NCBI GenBank assembly: GCA_020052545.1
Contig: JAGVOV010000094.1
Location: 1-9,984 of the forward strand
Direction of reading: 5' to 3'
Source: an archaeon
GTDB taxonomy: Archaea; Nanobdellota; Nanobdellia; Woesearchaeales; JAGVOV01
DNA: 9,984 nt
The position numbers and the translations under genes are program-made. Every line of letters begins with the position of its first letter. Position 1 is the first letter of the stretch. The notes beneath the pieces were generated by a model, which was not told the DNA's origin, made no database searches, and saw nothing but the letters and a program-made list of their open reading frames with translations. Below, piece after piece: positions 1 through 6,015 of this stretch.

Positions 1-164
1 CCAAAGCCAAAGCCATAATCGATAGTCTGGTGGGCAAGACAGCTTCAGAGATTAGGAAGAAGCTGCACGAAGCTCTCATCCCAGAGCCAATCATAGATGA
101 ATTGGCACCTGCAGAGAAGACTGCTGCGCCTGGCGCGGCAAAAGGAGCCCCGGCCAAGAAATAG
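1..164 (+). CDS. C-terminal fragment of an unidentified protein with an Ala/Pro/Lys-rich tail (5' end outside window)
   Basis: An open frame runs from the window edge (first full codon at 3) to a TAG stop at 162-164, giving 53 visible residues. The first part looks helical and charged, with IIDSLVGKTASEIRKKLHEA near its start. The end is a low-complexity tail (EKTAAPGAAKGAPAKK). Such basic Ala/Pro/Lys tails are common on archaeal ribosomal and nucleic-acid-binding proteins. The GK-x-ASEI-x-KKL stretch faintly recalls the C-terminus of ribosomal protein eS1 (S3Ae), but this is a guess from a short piece and I do not assign it. A T-rich terminator-like tract directly follows, which supports a real gene end. 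The codon pattern matches the neighbouring phosphorylase gene. Confidence 0.7.
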   Translation, partial: KAKAIIDSLVGKTASEIRKKLHEALIPEPIIDELAPAEKTAAPGAAKGAPAKK

Positions 165-167
165 GCC

Positions 168-216
168 GTTTTTATCTTTTATTTTCTTAAATTCTTATCT
201 TTTATCTTATCTTTTA
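168..216 (+). terminator. Pyrimidine-rich, T-run terminator tract after the upstream gene
   Basis: The tract begins 4 nt after the stop codon at 164 and contains several T4-T5 runs. Three exact copies of TTATCTTTTA start at 172, 195 and 207. Archaeal RNA polymerase terminates at non-template T-runs without needing a hairpin, so this fits a multi-site terminator for the upstream gene. The last T-run ends in TTTTAATAT (about 212-220), which could also serve as a weak TATA-like element for the structured region that follows. That second role is inference. Confidence 0.55.
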
Positions 217-250
217 ATATCAATCCTTAGTACGTTCTCCAGCGACAAAA

Positions 251-366
251 GTGGGTTGAGCTTAAGTTGAGCAGAGCTCAACAAACTTTAGCAAGCTAAA
301 GTGCGCTCAAGCCCACAAAGACGAATAAAGTTTTGCGAAGCAAAACTCACGAGCAGCTCCGGCTGC
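251..366 (+). other. Hairpin-dense intergenic element with a possible three-way junction (candidate ncRNA or palindromic repeat)
   Basis: Five inverted repeats sit nearly back to back. P1 pairs 251-261 with 305-316 (11 bp, one bulged G at 311) and encloses two hairpins. P2 is GTTGAGC-AGA-GCTCAAC (266-282). P3 is ACTTTAGC-AA-GCTAAAGT (285-302; the real loop is probably four bases). Together they make a three-way junction with linkers of 4, 2 and 2 nt. P4 is AGTTTTGC-GAA-GCAAAACT (329-347), whose core GCGAAGC is known as an unusually stable DNA mini-hairpin. P5 is GCAGC-TCCG-GCTGC (353-366). A further 9-nt complement, GCTTAAGTT (260-268) with AACTTAAGC (399-407), could close a larger fold. The element lies upstream of the TATA box of the next gene, so it is probably not in that gene's main mRNA. 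It could be an independent RNA, a 3' UTR structure or a dispersed palindromic repeat. Confidence 0.5.
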
Positions 367-430
367 GAGATTAACGTAATTAGGATTGAGGAAACAATAA
401 CTTAAGCAGTCCAAAGTTTCTACTTCAAAG

Positions 431-466
431 TTAATATTTATAAATGGCAGAACGATTCTCCAAATC
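431..466 (+). promoter_or_regulatory. Archaeal promoter of the purine nucleoside phosphorylase gene (TATA box, probably leaderless)
   Basis: TTTATAAAT at 437-445 is a close match to the archaeal TATA box, with an A-rich stretch before it that could serve as a BRE. Its centre lies about 26 nt before the ATG at 467. Since archaeal transcription starts about 25 nt downstream of the TATA centre, the mRNA should begin at or next to the start codon. No SD-like sequence precedes the ATG, which agrees with a leaderless transcript. The rest of 367-430 shows no further recognisable signal. Confidence 0.7.
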
Positions 467-1381
467 ATGTTTAAGACATTCGAGGAGGCATTGAAGTTCC
501 AGGATGAGTATGAAGAGCGCGTATTTGCTGCGGCTGACGCCATCAGGGCAAGGATAGGGGATGTGAAGCCTGTCTTCGGCATAACGCTAGGAAGCGGCCT
601 GAATGACCTTATTTCTGAGATTGATGTGAAGGAGACAATCCCTTACACCGACATACCTAACTTCAGGAAGCCCATAGTCAAAAGCCATGAAGGCAACCTC
701 ATCTATGGCGAGATTGAAGGTATCCCTGTCGTCTGCCTGCAAGGCAGGACACATTATTATGAAGTCGCAGACTGGCCTATGAACACAGGCATGCTGCAGG
801 TCGTGCTTCCAATCCATGCGCTGGCCGAGCTCGGGACAGAAATCTATTTCCCCACTAATGCTGCCGGCGGAATCAACCTCTATTACAAAGTTGGAGAGCT
901 TATGGCGATAAAATCACATTCATCGCAGCTGCCGAACCCTCTGCTCGGTCGGCCCCATAGCTTCAAGAGGATTGATGGCAAGGATCCATCGTATTTTGTG
1001 GCGCTGAATGACGCTTATGATGATGGGCTGAGGGCGATGCTTATCGAGGCCGGAAGCAAGTATGGCACAGTCCATAGCGGATTCCTGAAAGCGATGACTG
1101 GCAGGACATACGAGAGCATAGCCGAGGTAATTGAATCGAGGATAGGGGGGGCTGATGCGGCAGGCATGTCTGTCGCGCCGGAAGTTGTAGTCGCAAGAAG
1201 CAGAGGCATGAAGGTCGTCGGCTTCTCAATCATAACAAATGAGACCGATGAGGAAGGAAAGAACCCGGCAGACCATGATGAGGTAGAAAAGGTGCTGAAA
1301 GACCCTGCGACGAGGCTGAAAGTAGCTTCAACAGTGAAAGAGTTCTTCAGGATGTATAAAGAAAGAATATATCAAAGATAA
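467..1381 (+). CDS. Purine nucleoside phosphorylase, class I trimeric (PNP/MTAP) family
   Basis: The 304-residue protein phosphorolyses purine nucleosides to free base and ribose-1-phosphate in purine salvage, in the cytoplasm. Family hallmarks appear in order: GSGL (41-44, phosphate-site Ser43), KSHEG with His74, QGRTHYYE (92-99; Arg94, His96, Tyr98, Glu99), TNAAGG (130-135), TYE with Glu216 (base-binding Glu), AAGMS-x-x-PE (231-239; Met234, Ser235), IITN with Asn258, and His270 in ADHDEVEKV. These correspond to the human PNP phosphate-, ribose- and base-site residues. Asn258 sits where 6-oxopurine enzymes have Asn and MTA phosphorylases have Asp, so inosine/guanosine (possibly xanthosine) is likelier than MTA. 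The segment after TNAAGG looks shorter than in the human enzyme. The ATG at 467 fits the TATA spacing for a leaderless mRNA. It is a single gene convergent with the archaellum locus and has no functional link to it that I can see. Confidence 0.9.
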   Translation: MFKTFEEALKFQDEYEERVFAAADAIRARIGDVKPVFGITLGSGLNDLISEIDVKETIPYTDIPNFRKPIVKSHEGNLIYGEIEGIPVVCLQGRTHYYEVADWPMNTGMLQVVLPIHALAELGTEIYFPTNAAGGINLYYKVGELMAIKSHSSQLPNPLLGRPHSFKRIDGKDPSYFVALNDAYDDGLRAMLIEAGSKYGTVHSGFLKAMTGRTYESIAEVIESRIGGADAAGMSVAPEVVVARSRGMKVVGFSIITNETDEEGKNPADHDEVEKVLKDPATRLKVASTVKEFFRMYKERIYQR

Positions 1382-1392
1382 CGCAAACGTAA

Positions 1393-1421
1393 GTTCGCGG
1401 AACAGTTGACCGACGTCAACT
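1393..1421. terminator. Paired hairpins between convergent genes
   Basis: Two adjacent perfect stem-loops fill the convergent gap: GTTC-GCG-GAAC (1393-1403) and AGTTGAC-CGAC-GTCAACT (1404-1421). The plus strand after them is A-rich rather than T-rich, so they are not a classical intrinsic terminator for the phosphorylase gene. They may act as 3'-end or transcript-stabilising structures for either strand. Their AGTT...AACT arms resemble the stem-loop at 329-347. Confidence 0.4.
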
Positions 1422-1423
1422 AT

Positions 1424-1440
1424 AAAAATTATAAAAAAAA
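1424..1440 (-). terminator. T-run terminator of the archaellin operon
   Basis: On the minus strand the TAA stop of the last gene (1443-1441) is followed at once by eight T residues (1440-1433), then ATAA and five more T residues (1428-1424). Archaeal polymerase terminates at such non-template T-runs. A 7-bp hairpin lies just beyond (1421-1404) and could back it up. Confidence 0.65.
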
Positions 1441-1659
1441 TTATTGGTGCTGCTCGTATATCCTTATCAGCACAAGCGTCTGGGCCAGGATGGCAAGCAC
1501 GACAATCAAGAGTATCTCGATTATCGCCACTTCACTCGTCTTCTCAGCTCCAAACTTTGCTGATGCGAATATATACAAAGCTGCAAGGCCAAAGAGGGCC
1601 ATCAACACACCAATGACTTTCTCAAGTATGTGTGACTTCACTCTTACTATAACAATCAC
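1441..1659 (-). CDS. Small protein with two predicted membrane segments, at the end of the archaellin operon; function unknown
   Basis: I do not recognise this protein. Read from the GTG at 1659 it has 72 residues. It has a short basic N-terminus, a hydrophobic segment at about 15-35 and a short polar loop (AKFGAEKTSE). A second hydrophobic segment follows at about 44-66, then a short tail ending YEQHQ. This predicts a two-helix membrane hairpin with both ends on the same side. It starts 6 nt after the last archaellin's stop, with no promoter between, so it should be co-transcribed with the filament genes. The start is uncertain. The SD-like GAGGTGA (1662-1656) overlaps the first GTG, and a second in-frame GTG at 1641 would give 66 residues with a long SD spacing. 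No signal peptide, catalytic motif or sequon is evident. An accessory role in archaellum assembly or membrane anchoring is inference from position only. Confidence 0.65.
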   Translation of the reverse strand: MIVIVRVKSHILEKVIGVLMALFGLAALYIFASAKFGAEKTSEVAIIEILLIVVLAILAQTLVLIRIYEQHQ

Positions 1660-1665
1660 CTCTTT

Positions 1666-2262
1666 TTATGGATATAATAACAATCTCTTGACGCTGACAA
1701 CATCCGGAGTCAGGAACTCAATCATGTTTGATGTTCCAGTCTTCGGCACCAATCCGACCTTGACATCCTCATCGCTGCTCACCGCTCTTGGAGACTTCAT
1801 GCAGAGTTTTATAACATCTCCAGTGACGAGCTTTCCTACTGAATTTTCAGTTCCATTGATTAGGTATTGCACAGTAAAGTTTCCGCTGCCTTTGCCGCTA
1901 TTCGTGCTGTAGCCGGTGTAGTTGTTACATAAGCCAGCCACATAGACCAAATCCGCTTTCTTATCCTTGAGGGAAAGAGAAACCAGCATCTGCGTCAAGT
2001 CTATCTGGTCTGAGCCAGGTGCGAGCTTGACAGTGACGAAGAAGTCATCAACGCTCCCATCTGTTCCATCTTCCGCATAGATCATAGTAGGAGAAATGGC
2101 TGTGGAGATCTGCGTCTTAGTCCTTTCGCCGGTCATCAAAGCCTTGTTCTGCAGGCTTCCTGCCGTCTGGATCAATACGCCAGCAGCAATCGCCGCAACA
2201 AGTATCATTGCTATAAAAATTATCAAAGTTCCAATACCGATCTCAGCTTTTCTCTCCAGCAT
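1666..2262 (-). CDS. arlB: Archaellin (archaellum filament subunit), third of the tandem trio
   Basis: The 198-residue filament protein has a class III (prepilin-type) signal. MLERKA is followed by E, and then [15 protein letters not shown] begins the hydrophobic assembly helix (about 9-32), which packs the filament core. Cleavage should fall after Ala6, with Ala rather than the usual Gly at -1. The family motif KLAPGSDQIDL (79-89) and the C-terminal beta domain follow. Cys112 and Cys154 are at positions shared by all four archaellins here. Sequons include NYT (114), NFT (128) and NGT (136), so surface N-glycosylation is likely. AAGGTGG at 2273-2267 is a strong SD 4 nt before the ATG. Its 5' coding DNA is almost identical to that of the first archaellin of the trio, unlike the middle copy. 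It ends in Tyr-Pro, as most paralogs here do. Confidence 0.93.
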   Translation of the reverse strand: MLERKAEIGIGTLIIFIAMILVAAIAAGVLIQTAGSLQNKALMTGERTKTQISTAISPTMIYAEDGTDGSVDDFFVTVKLAPGSDQIDLTQMLVSLSLKDKKADLVYVAGLCNNYTGYSTNSGKGSGNFTVQYLINGTENSVGKLVTGDVIKLCMKSPRAVSSDEDVKVGLVPKTGTSNMIEFLTPDVVSVKRLLLYP

Positions 2263-2289
2263 ACAACCACCTTTTTAGTTAAAATAAAA

Positions 2290-2943
2290 TTATGGGAAGA
2301 TGAACATCTTCGCATCATTTATTATTGTCGGCGTCACCGTCTCTACGACAGATGGACTTCCTATCTTCGGCACGACAAGGAATGATATAGATTCGTCCTC
2401 TCTTACGCTCCTTGGAGCCATCATGCATAGCCTGACAACATCTCCTCTCACGAGGTAGTCATTGACGTGACCTTGGCCACTGATCAAATATCTGACGGTG
2501 AAAGTGCCCTTATTGGTATTGCCAGTGAAGAACCCAGAAGTCGAATTCTCACTGCCAGACAACGCGGTGCAGTTTGTGGCAACATTAGTGTTATTGCAGC
2601 ATATTCCTTTATAGACCAGGTCAGCGCTCCTGTCCTTCAAATTCATTGTCACAAGAGTGTCATTGAGCTTTATCGGATCAGAGCCCGGAGCCAGCTTGAT
2701 GGTCTGGAAGAACTGCTTCAAGGTGTGATTTCCGGAGGAACCGTTCTCAGCATAGATCTGGGTGGTGATCAATGAAGTTGAGACTTGCGTCTTGCTTCTC
2801 TCTCCGGTAAGGAGCGCCTTGCTCTGCAGGCTTCCAGCCGTCTGTATCAGGACCCCGGCAGCAATCGCAGCCACAAGAATCATAGCTATAAAGATTATCA
2901 ACGTTCCAATGCCCATTTCAGCCTTGGTTTTTTTGCTCTTCAT
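2290..2943 (-). CDS. arlB: Archaellin (archaellum filament subunit), second of the tandem trio
   Basis: At 217 residues this is the longest of the four archaellins. A basic leader, MKSKKTKA, precedes E and [15 protein letters not shown], so prepilin-peptidase cleavage is expected after Ala8 (Ala at -1). The hydrophobic helix spans about 11-34. The [11 protein letters not shown] motif is at 83-93. The extra length lies in the outer domain, in a Cys/Asn-rich insertion (about 112-145) with Cys115, Cys116 and Cys125; Cys173 matches the second conserved Cys. Sequons are plentiful: NGS (67), NHT (72), NDT (94), NNT (117), NCT (124) and NST (133). GAGGTGG at 2956-2950 is a strong SD 6 nt before the ATG. 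The gene lies 17 nt after the preceding archaellin and 27 nt before the next, so all three share a transcript. It ends in Phe-Pro. Confidence 0.93.
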   Translation of the reverse strand: MKSKKTKAEMGIGTLIIFIAMILVAAIAAGVLIQTAGSLQSKALLTGERSKTQVSTSLITTQIYAENGSSGNHTLKQFFQTIKLAPGSDPIKLNDTLVTMNLKDRSADLVYKGICCNNTNVATNCTALSGSENSTSGFFTGNTNKGTFTVRYLISGQGHVNDYLVRGDVVRLCMMAPRSVREDESISFLVVPKIGSPSVVETVTPTIINDAKMFIFP

Positions 2944-2960
2944 TTATTACCACCTCAATA

Positions 2961-3563
2961 TTATGGATATAAAAACATCCTTTGCTGGTTAATCACTTCT
3001 GGTATAGCAAGCTCGACATTTGCCGGGCTTCCTGTCTTTGGCACTATATTTATCTTGACGTTCTCATCCTCTCCTACATACCTTGGAGACTCCATGCAGA
3101 GCTTAGCCACATCTCCAGTGATAAGATAACCTGCAAGGTGATTTGTGCCGTTGATCAAGTAAGAGACGCTGAAGTTGCCTACACCACTGGCCGCATTCGA
3201 CTTGTAGCCATTTGCGGAGTTATTGATGCAAGTGCCGCCGCTCTTGTAAGCCAAGTTGACAGCCTTATCCTTAAGGCTGAATGACACTAACGCATCAGTG
3301 AATTTTATCGGATCAGAGCCCGGAGCGAGCTTTATCGTAGCGAAGAAATTTGTCAATCCTCCAGTGGAGCCGTTCTCGGCATATATCTGCGTCGCCACGA
3401 TTGAGGTGGAGACTTGCACTTTGCTCCTATCTCCAGTCTGCAGAGCCTTGTTCTGCAGGCTTCCTGCCGTCTGGATCAATACGCCAGCAGCAATCGCCGC
3501 AACAAGTATCATCGCTATAAAAATTATCAACGTGCCAATTCCCATATCGCCTTTTTTGTTCAA
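2961..3563 (-). CDS. arlB: Archaellin, promoter-proximal copy of the trio (likely major filament subunit); TTG start
   Basis: The protein has 200 residues. It is the only one here with the canonical class III site: MNKKG is cut before [16 protein letters not shown] (Gly at -1, basic at -2 and -3). The hydrophobic assembly helix spans about 8-31, and [11 protein letters not shown] is at 79-88. The conserved cysteines are Cys112 and Cys156. Sequons are NGS (64), NNS (114), NFS (130) and NGT (138). The start is TTG at 3563-3561. I choose it because the strong SD GAGGTGG (3574-3568) lies 4 nt upstream and because it gives the basic leader the family needs; the next in-frame ATG (Met7) would delete the processing site. 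Being first after a strong promoter, with the standard signal, it is the best candidate for the main filament subunit. That ranking is inference. Confidence 0.93.
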   Translation of the reverse strand: MNKKGDMGIGTLIIFIAMILVAAIAAGVLIQTAGSLQNKALQTGDRSKVQVSTSIVATQIYAENGSTGGLTNFFATIKLAPGSDPIKFTDALVSFSLKDKAVNLAYKSGGTCINNSANGYKSNAASGVGNFSVSYLINGTNHLAGYLITGDVAKLCMESPRYVGEDENVKINIVPKTGSPANVELAIPEVINQQRMFLYP

Positions 3564-3597
3564 ACTTCCACCTCACTTTTTTTGGTGTTTGACTAAC

Positions 3598-3670
3598 TCT
3601 TAAACTATAAAAATATACTTTAAACTATACTGAGTATAACTTATATATAAACATTTTGTTTTTAAAAATC
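3598..3670 (-). promoter_or_regulatory. Internal promoter of the archaellin trio, with operator-like repeats
   Basis: On the minus strand TTTATATATAA (3651-3641) is a near-perfect archaeal TATA box, identical over 11 bases to the one before the motor operon (9405-9395). Immediately downstream is a perfect 6-1-6 inverted repeat, TATACT-G-AGTATA (3626-3638), in the TATA-to-start interval where a repressor would block initiation. The 10-mer TTAAACTATA occurs twice exactly 20 bp apart (3600-3609 and 3620-3629). Transcription should start near 3620, leaving a leader of about 55 nt before the TTG at 3563. A second TATA-like TTTTTATAG lies at about 3607-3615. A TTTTTAAAAA tract (3659-3668) just after the upstream gene might also terminate read-through. 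Confidence 0.7.
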
Positions 3671-3678
3671 GAGGATTA

Positions 3679-4284
3679 TCAAGGATAAAGCTGCGTTATC
3701 GTGTTAACAAGCACTTGCGGAACCATGAATGAAATATAATTTGCAGTAGCATCTGCCGGCGTGAATCTTATCCCGACCTGTTCGAGAGTCGTGACATATC
3801 TTGGCGATGAGATGCAGATCCTTATGATGTCATTATTGTCAATCCTGCCAGATGTATAATTGTTCCCGGTCTCAAGATAGATGATGCTGAAGTTTCCGAC
3901 AGAAGTCACAGGATTCGTGTAATACCCATTTCCTGCAGCGCTGGTTACATTGACGCAGGGCTTGTTCTTGTAAGTCAAGGTGACGCTCTTGTTTGAAAGC
4001 TGCAGGTTGAGGACAGAATTGTTTAGCAGCATTATTGGCGATCCTGGCGCAAGCTTCGCATCTATGAAGAAATTCTTCAATTTCCCGATGCTGCCGTTGT
4101 TCGCGAAGACAGATATCACCTGAAGCTTGGAGATTATCTCCTGTGTCGACCTGTCGCTCTTCTCTTTCGCAGTGTTCTGCATCCTCTGCGATACCTGAAA
4201 AAAAACAGCAATTGTCGCAGCTGTGACTATGAGCATCGCGATAAACAATATCATGGCACCCATAGCGACTTCCGCTTTTTTCAT
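3679..4284 (-). CDS. Divergent archaellin-like protein coupled to arlJ (possible minor filament subunit)
   Basis: The 201-residue protein belongs to the archaellin family but stands apart from the trio. Its leader MKKA precedes E and VAMGAMILFIAMLIV. The hydrophobic helix (about 9-30) lacks the [19 protein letters not shown] core shared by the other three. It keeps AKLAPGSPIML (76-86), the two conserved cysteines (Cys110, Cys157), the SPRYV motif and the Tyr-Pro end. Sequons include NGS (63), NNS (88), NKS (98), NVT (112), NFS (131) and NYT (142). The ATG at 4284 overlaps the arlJ stop as ATGA. An SD-like AGGTG lies inside the last arlJ codons, so translation is coupled to the motor operon rather than to the archaellin promoter. 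A longer reading from 4875 is only antisense-free read-through of arlJ DNA in another frame. It may be a minor, basal (hook-like) or tip archaellin; this is inference. Confidence 0.85.
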   Translation of the reverse strand: MKKAEVAMGAMILFIAMLIVTAATIAVFFQVSQRMQNTAKEKSDRSTQEIISKLQVISVFANNGSIGKLKNFFIDAKLAPGSPIMLLNNSVLNLQLSNKSVTLTYKNKPCVNVTSAAGNGYYTNPVTSVGNFSIIYLETGNNYTSGRIDNNDIIRICISSPRYVTTLEQVGIRFTPADATANYISFMVPQVLVNTITQLYP

Positions 4285-6014
4285 CCTGCACCTGCGACTG
4301 CTGAGGGCAGCACGGAAGCATTTAAATTTTGCGTGAAGCTCGGCAGCAGATTGTTCATGAACACAGGTATAAGGTAACTTAGCATAGCGCCTATCCAAAG
4401 CATGACTATGAAGTCGAAAAAGCACGCATAAACATCGCCGCCATCTATTATCTTTATCACTAGCGCTGACATTATGGAGTGGACTAATACCATTATGCCT
4501 ATATATACCGTTATCTGCTGCATATTTACGCTCAAGGCTTCTGTCGGCGCGATAGAGCCTATGACGCTGGCCATAACGCCGCCATCCGCCTGCAGGGCAT
4601 CTAGGGGGGAGGAGAACATGACGGCGAGCATCTGGGTTATCTTGGCAGATATGTAAGCGGCGGAGCAAAAGCCGACAAGGCTGCCGTAGAATGCTCCTCT
4701 TGTCGAGGCCGCAAGCTGCAGCCTTAGCTTCCTCAATGATATCAGGCGAAGGAAATTCTTGCTCACTATTTCCCCTATCTTCTCCGCGTTGCCTCCTAAG
4801 TATATAGATTCGGCAAATATCTGGCTGAAATGATAGATAAGGTTGCTTCCCGATTCTGCCGCGTAATAAAGCCATGACTTGTACTTGTCGTTGCCCAGGC
4901 GAAGGCGCCTATATAGGTTCACAGCCAGATTGTTCAAGACCCCAAAATCGTGGACGCGCAGGGCATGCAGGCTTGATATTATTGCGCCCATCTTTATCTC
5001 AATCGCAGCTCCCAAGGCTCTGATGAAGCTAGGGAAAGCCTTGTCCCTTGTGAAGACAAGGTTCTCTTCCTGCTGGGCATAAACGCCAACAATCATCAAT
5101 GGAGAAAGTCCCACAGCGAAATTGAAGAGGAAAGGGAGCACATCCGCATAAAGCAGAACTGCGGTGAAGACAAGCGATATTGGCAGGAATATGAGGAAAT
5201 TCCTTTCTATCTTCTTCATGCCTTCGCTCTTTATCGGCAGGGTGTGGAGGAGCCTATCCTGCGGGATGAATGAGTAGACAAGGACGAAAAGCACTATGTC
5301 TATGAGCACGACGCTCATAAGGCTGACTTTCACGACAAAATCGATTGGAGTTCCAGCTATCAATGGCAGCAGCAAGGCTATGGACATGATGAAAGCGACA
5401 GCTATCGTTATGGAAACAAAGACTTCCTGCAGCATCTTTATGTTCTCCAGGCTCTTGTTGTATTCAGCAGAAAAATCATCCATGACAGCATCCTGCTCAT
5501 CATTGAGGAAAATCTTCAAGTCCTCGCCAAAGTCCATCATGACCGCAAACCTATCAAGGAAATCGCCGAAGATCCTGCTCGGCGTTATAGCGCTGACGCG
5601 CCTGCATGCCGCTGCATATCCAAGGTTCCAAGATTTGGAGAAATACAAGATTTTCTCTGCGCTCTCAGAGATCTCGCCGAACCTCTTCTTCTCAGAGAGC
5701 CTCTTGAACAAAAGGTTCCTTTGTATGTCTGCGGTGCTTATCGTTCCGGCATAAGTTATCATGAGGTGGATATTCTCGTTTATCTCGGTCTTCCTCTTCT
5801 CATATATCACCACAGGATAAAGGAAGATGAAACCTAAGCCAAACACGATTATCAGGTAAGGCATGAATCTGGGCAGGTTTGTGAAGAAGAGGAATGTCAT
5901 GATGAAGAATATGCTGCACATAAGCACTATCGGCATGGCAAACTTTATTATGAACTGCTGCACGCTGACAAAACCAAGGTTCGCCACCAATTTCTCAGCT
6001 TTTGACAGTGCCAT
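4281..6014 (-). CDS. arlJ: ArlJ (FlaJ), archaellum membrane platform protein
   Basis: The 577-residue polytopic membrane protein has the size and layout of ArlJ, the platform on which the ATPase ArlI acts to assemble and rotate the archaellum; it is related to type II secretion GspF/TadB-C. Two N-terminal membrane segments (about 24-45 and 51-71) lead to a first cytoplasmic helical T2SF domain (about 85-195). Membrane segments follow at about 198-220, 228-250, 272-291 and 293-313. A second T2SF domain (about 323-435; FPSFIRALGAAIE at 327-339) is followed by C-terminal segments at about 439-466, 501-522 and 526-553. Basic residues cluster in the cytoplasmic parts, as expected for contact with ArlI. 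The ATG lies 1 nt after the arlI stop and no SD is obvious, so translation is probably coupled. Its TGA overlaps the next start as ATGA. Confidence 0.94.
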   Translation of the reverse strand: MALSKAEKLVANLGFVSVQQFIIKFAMPIVLMCSIFFIMTFLFFTNLPRFMPYLIIVFGLGFIFLYPVVIYEKRKTEINENIHLMITYAGTISTADIQRNLLFKRLSEKKRFGEISESAEKILYFSKSWNLGYAAACRRVSAITPSRIFGDFLDRFAVMMDFGEDLKIFLNDEQDAVMDDFSAEYNKSLENIKMLQEVFVSITIAVAFIMSIALLLPLIAGTPIDFVVKVSLMSVVLIDIVLFVLVYSFIPQDRLLHTLPIKSEGMKKIERNFLIFLPISLVFTAVLLYADVLPFLFNFAVGLSPLMIVGVYAQQEENLVFTRDKAFPSFIRALGAAIEIKMGAIISSLHALRVHDFGVLNNLAVNLYRRLRLGNDKYKSWLYYAAESGSNLIYHFSQIFAESIYLGGNAEKIGEIVSKNFLRLISLRKLRLQLAASTRGAFYGSLVGFCSAAYISAKITQMLAVMFSSPLDALQADGGVMASVIGSIAPTEALSVNMQQITVYIGIMVLVHSIMSALVIKIIDGGDVYACFFDFIVMLWIGAMLSYLIPVFMNNLLPSFTQNLNASVLPSAVAGAG

Positions 6015-6015
6015 T

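Noticed and set aside
1..164. Ribosomal protein eS1 (S3Ae) C-terminus
   Set aside because: The similarity is limited to a short GK-x-ASEI-like stretch and the rest does not match what I know of the family. Left unassigned.
251..316. Purine riboswitch for the phosphorylase gene
   Set aside because: The three-way junction is suggestive, but the loops are 2-4 nt rather than the 7-nt kissing loops of purine riboswitches. The gene's TATA box lies downstream of the element.
251..366. Archaeal C/D-box or H/ACA guide RNA
   Set aside because: No C box/D box pair is present. The single ACA near 315-317 lacks the kink-turn motif and expected pocket.
307..582. A 91-codon minus-strand frame in the hairpin region and start of the phosphorylase gene
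   Set aside because: It overlaps the hairpins, the TATA box and the N-terminus of the phosphorylase; no SD or family features are visible.
467..1381. Assignment of the phosphorylase as MTA phosphorylase
   Set aside because: The base-specificity position has Asn (Asn258), as in 6-oxopurine phosphorylases, rather than the Asp typical of MTA phosphorylases.
1406..1912. A 168-codon plus-strand frame over the end of the archaellin operon
   Set aside because: It is antisense to an archaellin and the small membrane protein, low in complexity and with no promoter or SD.
1666..4284. Adhesion-type type IV pilus cluster instead of an archaellum
   Set aside because: The presence of ArlH and two ArlF/ArlG-family proteins, together with canonical archaellins, marks an archaellum.
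3679..4875. A 398-codon open frame covering the divergent archaellin plus a long N-terminal extension
   Set aside because: The extension runs in another frame through arlJ and has no protein-like character. The ATG at 4284 gives a proper archaellin leader and an ATGA junction with arlJ.
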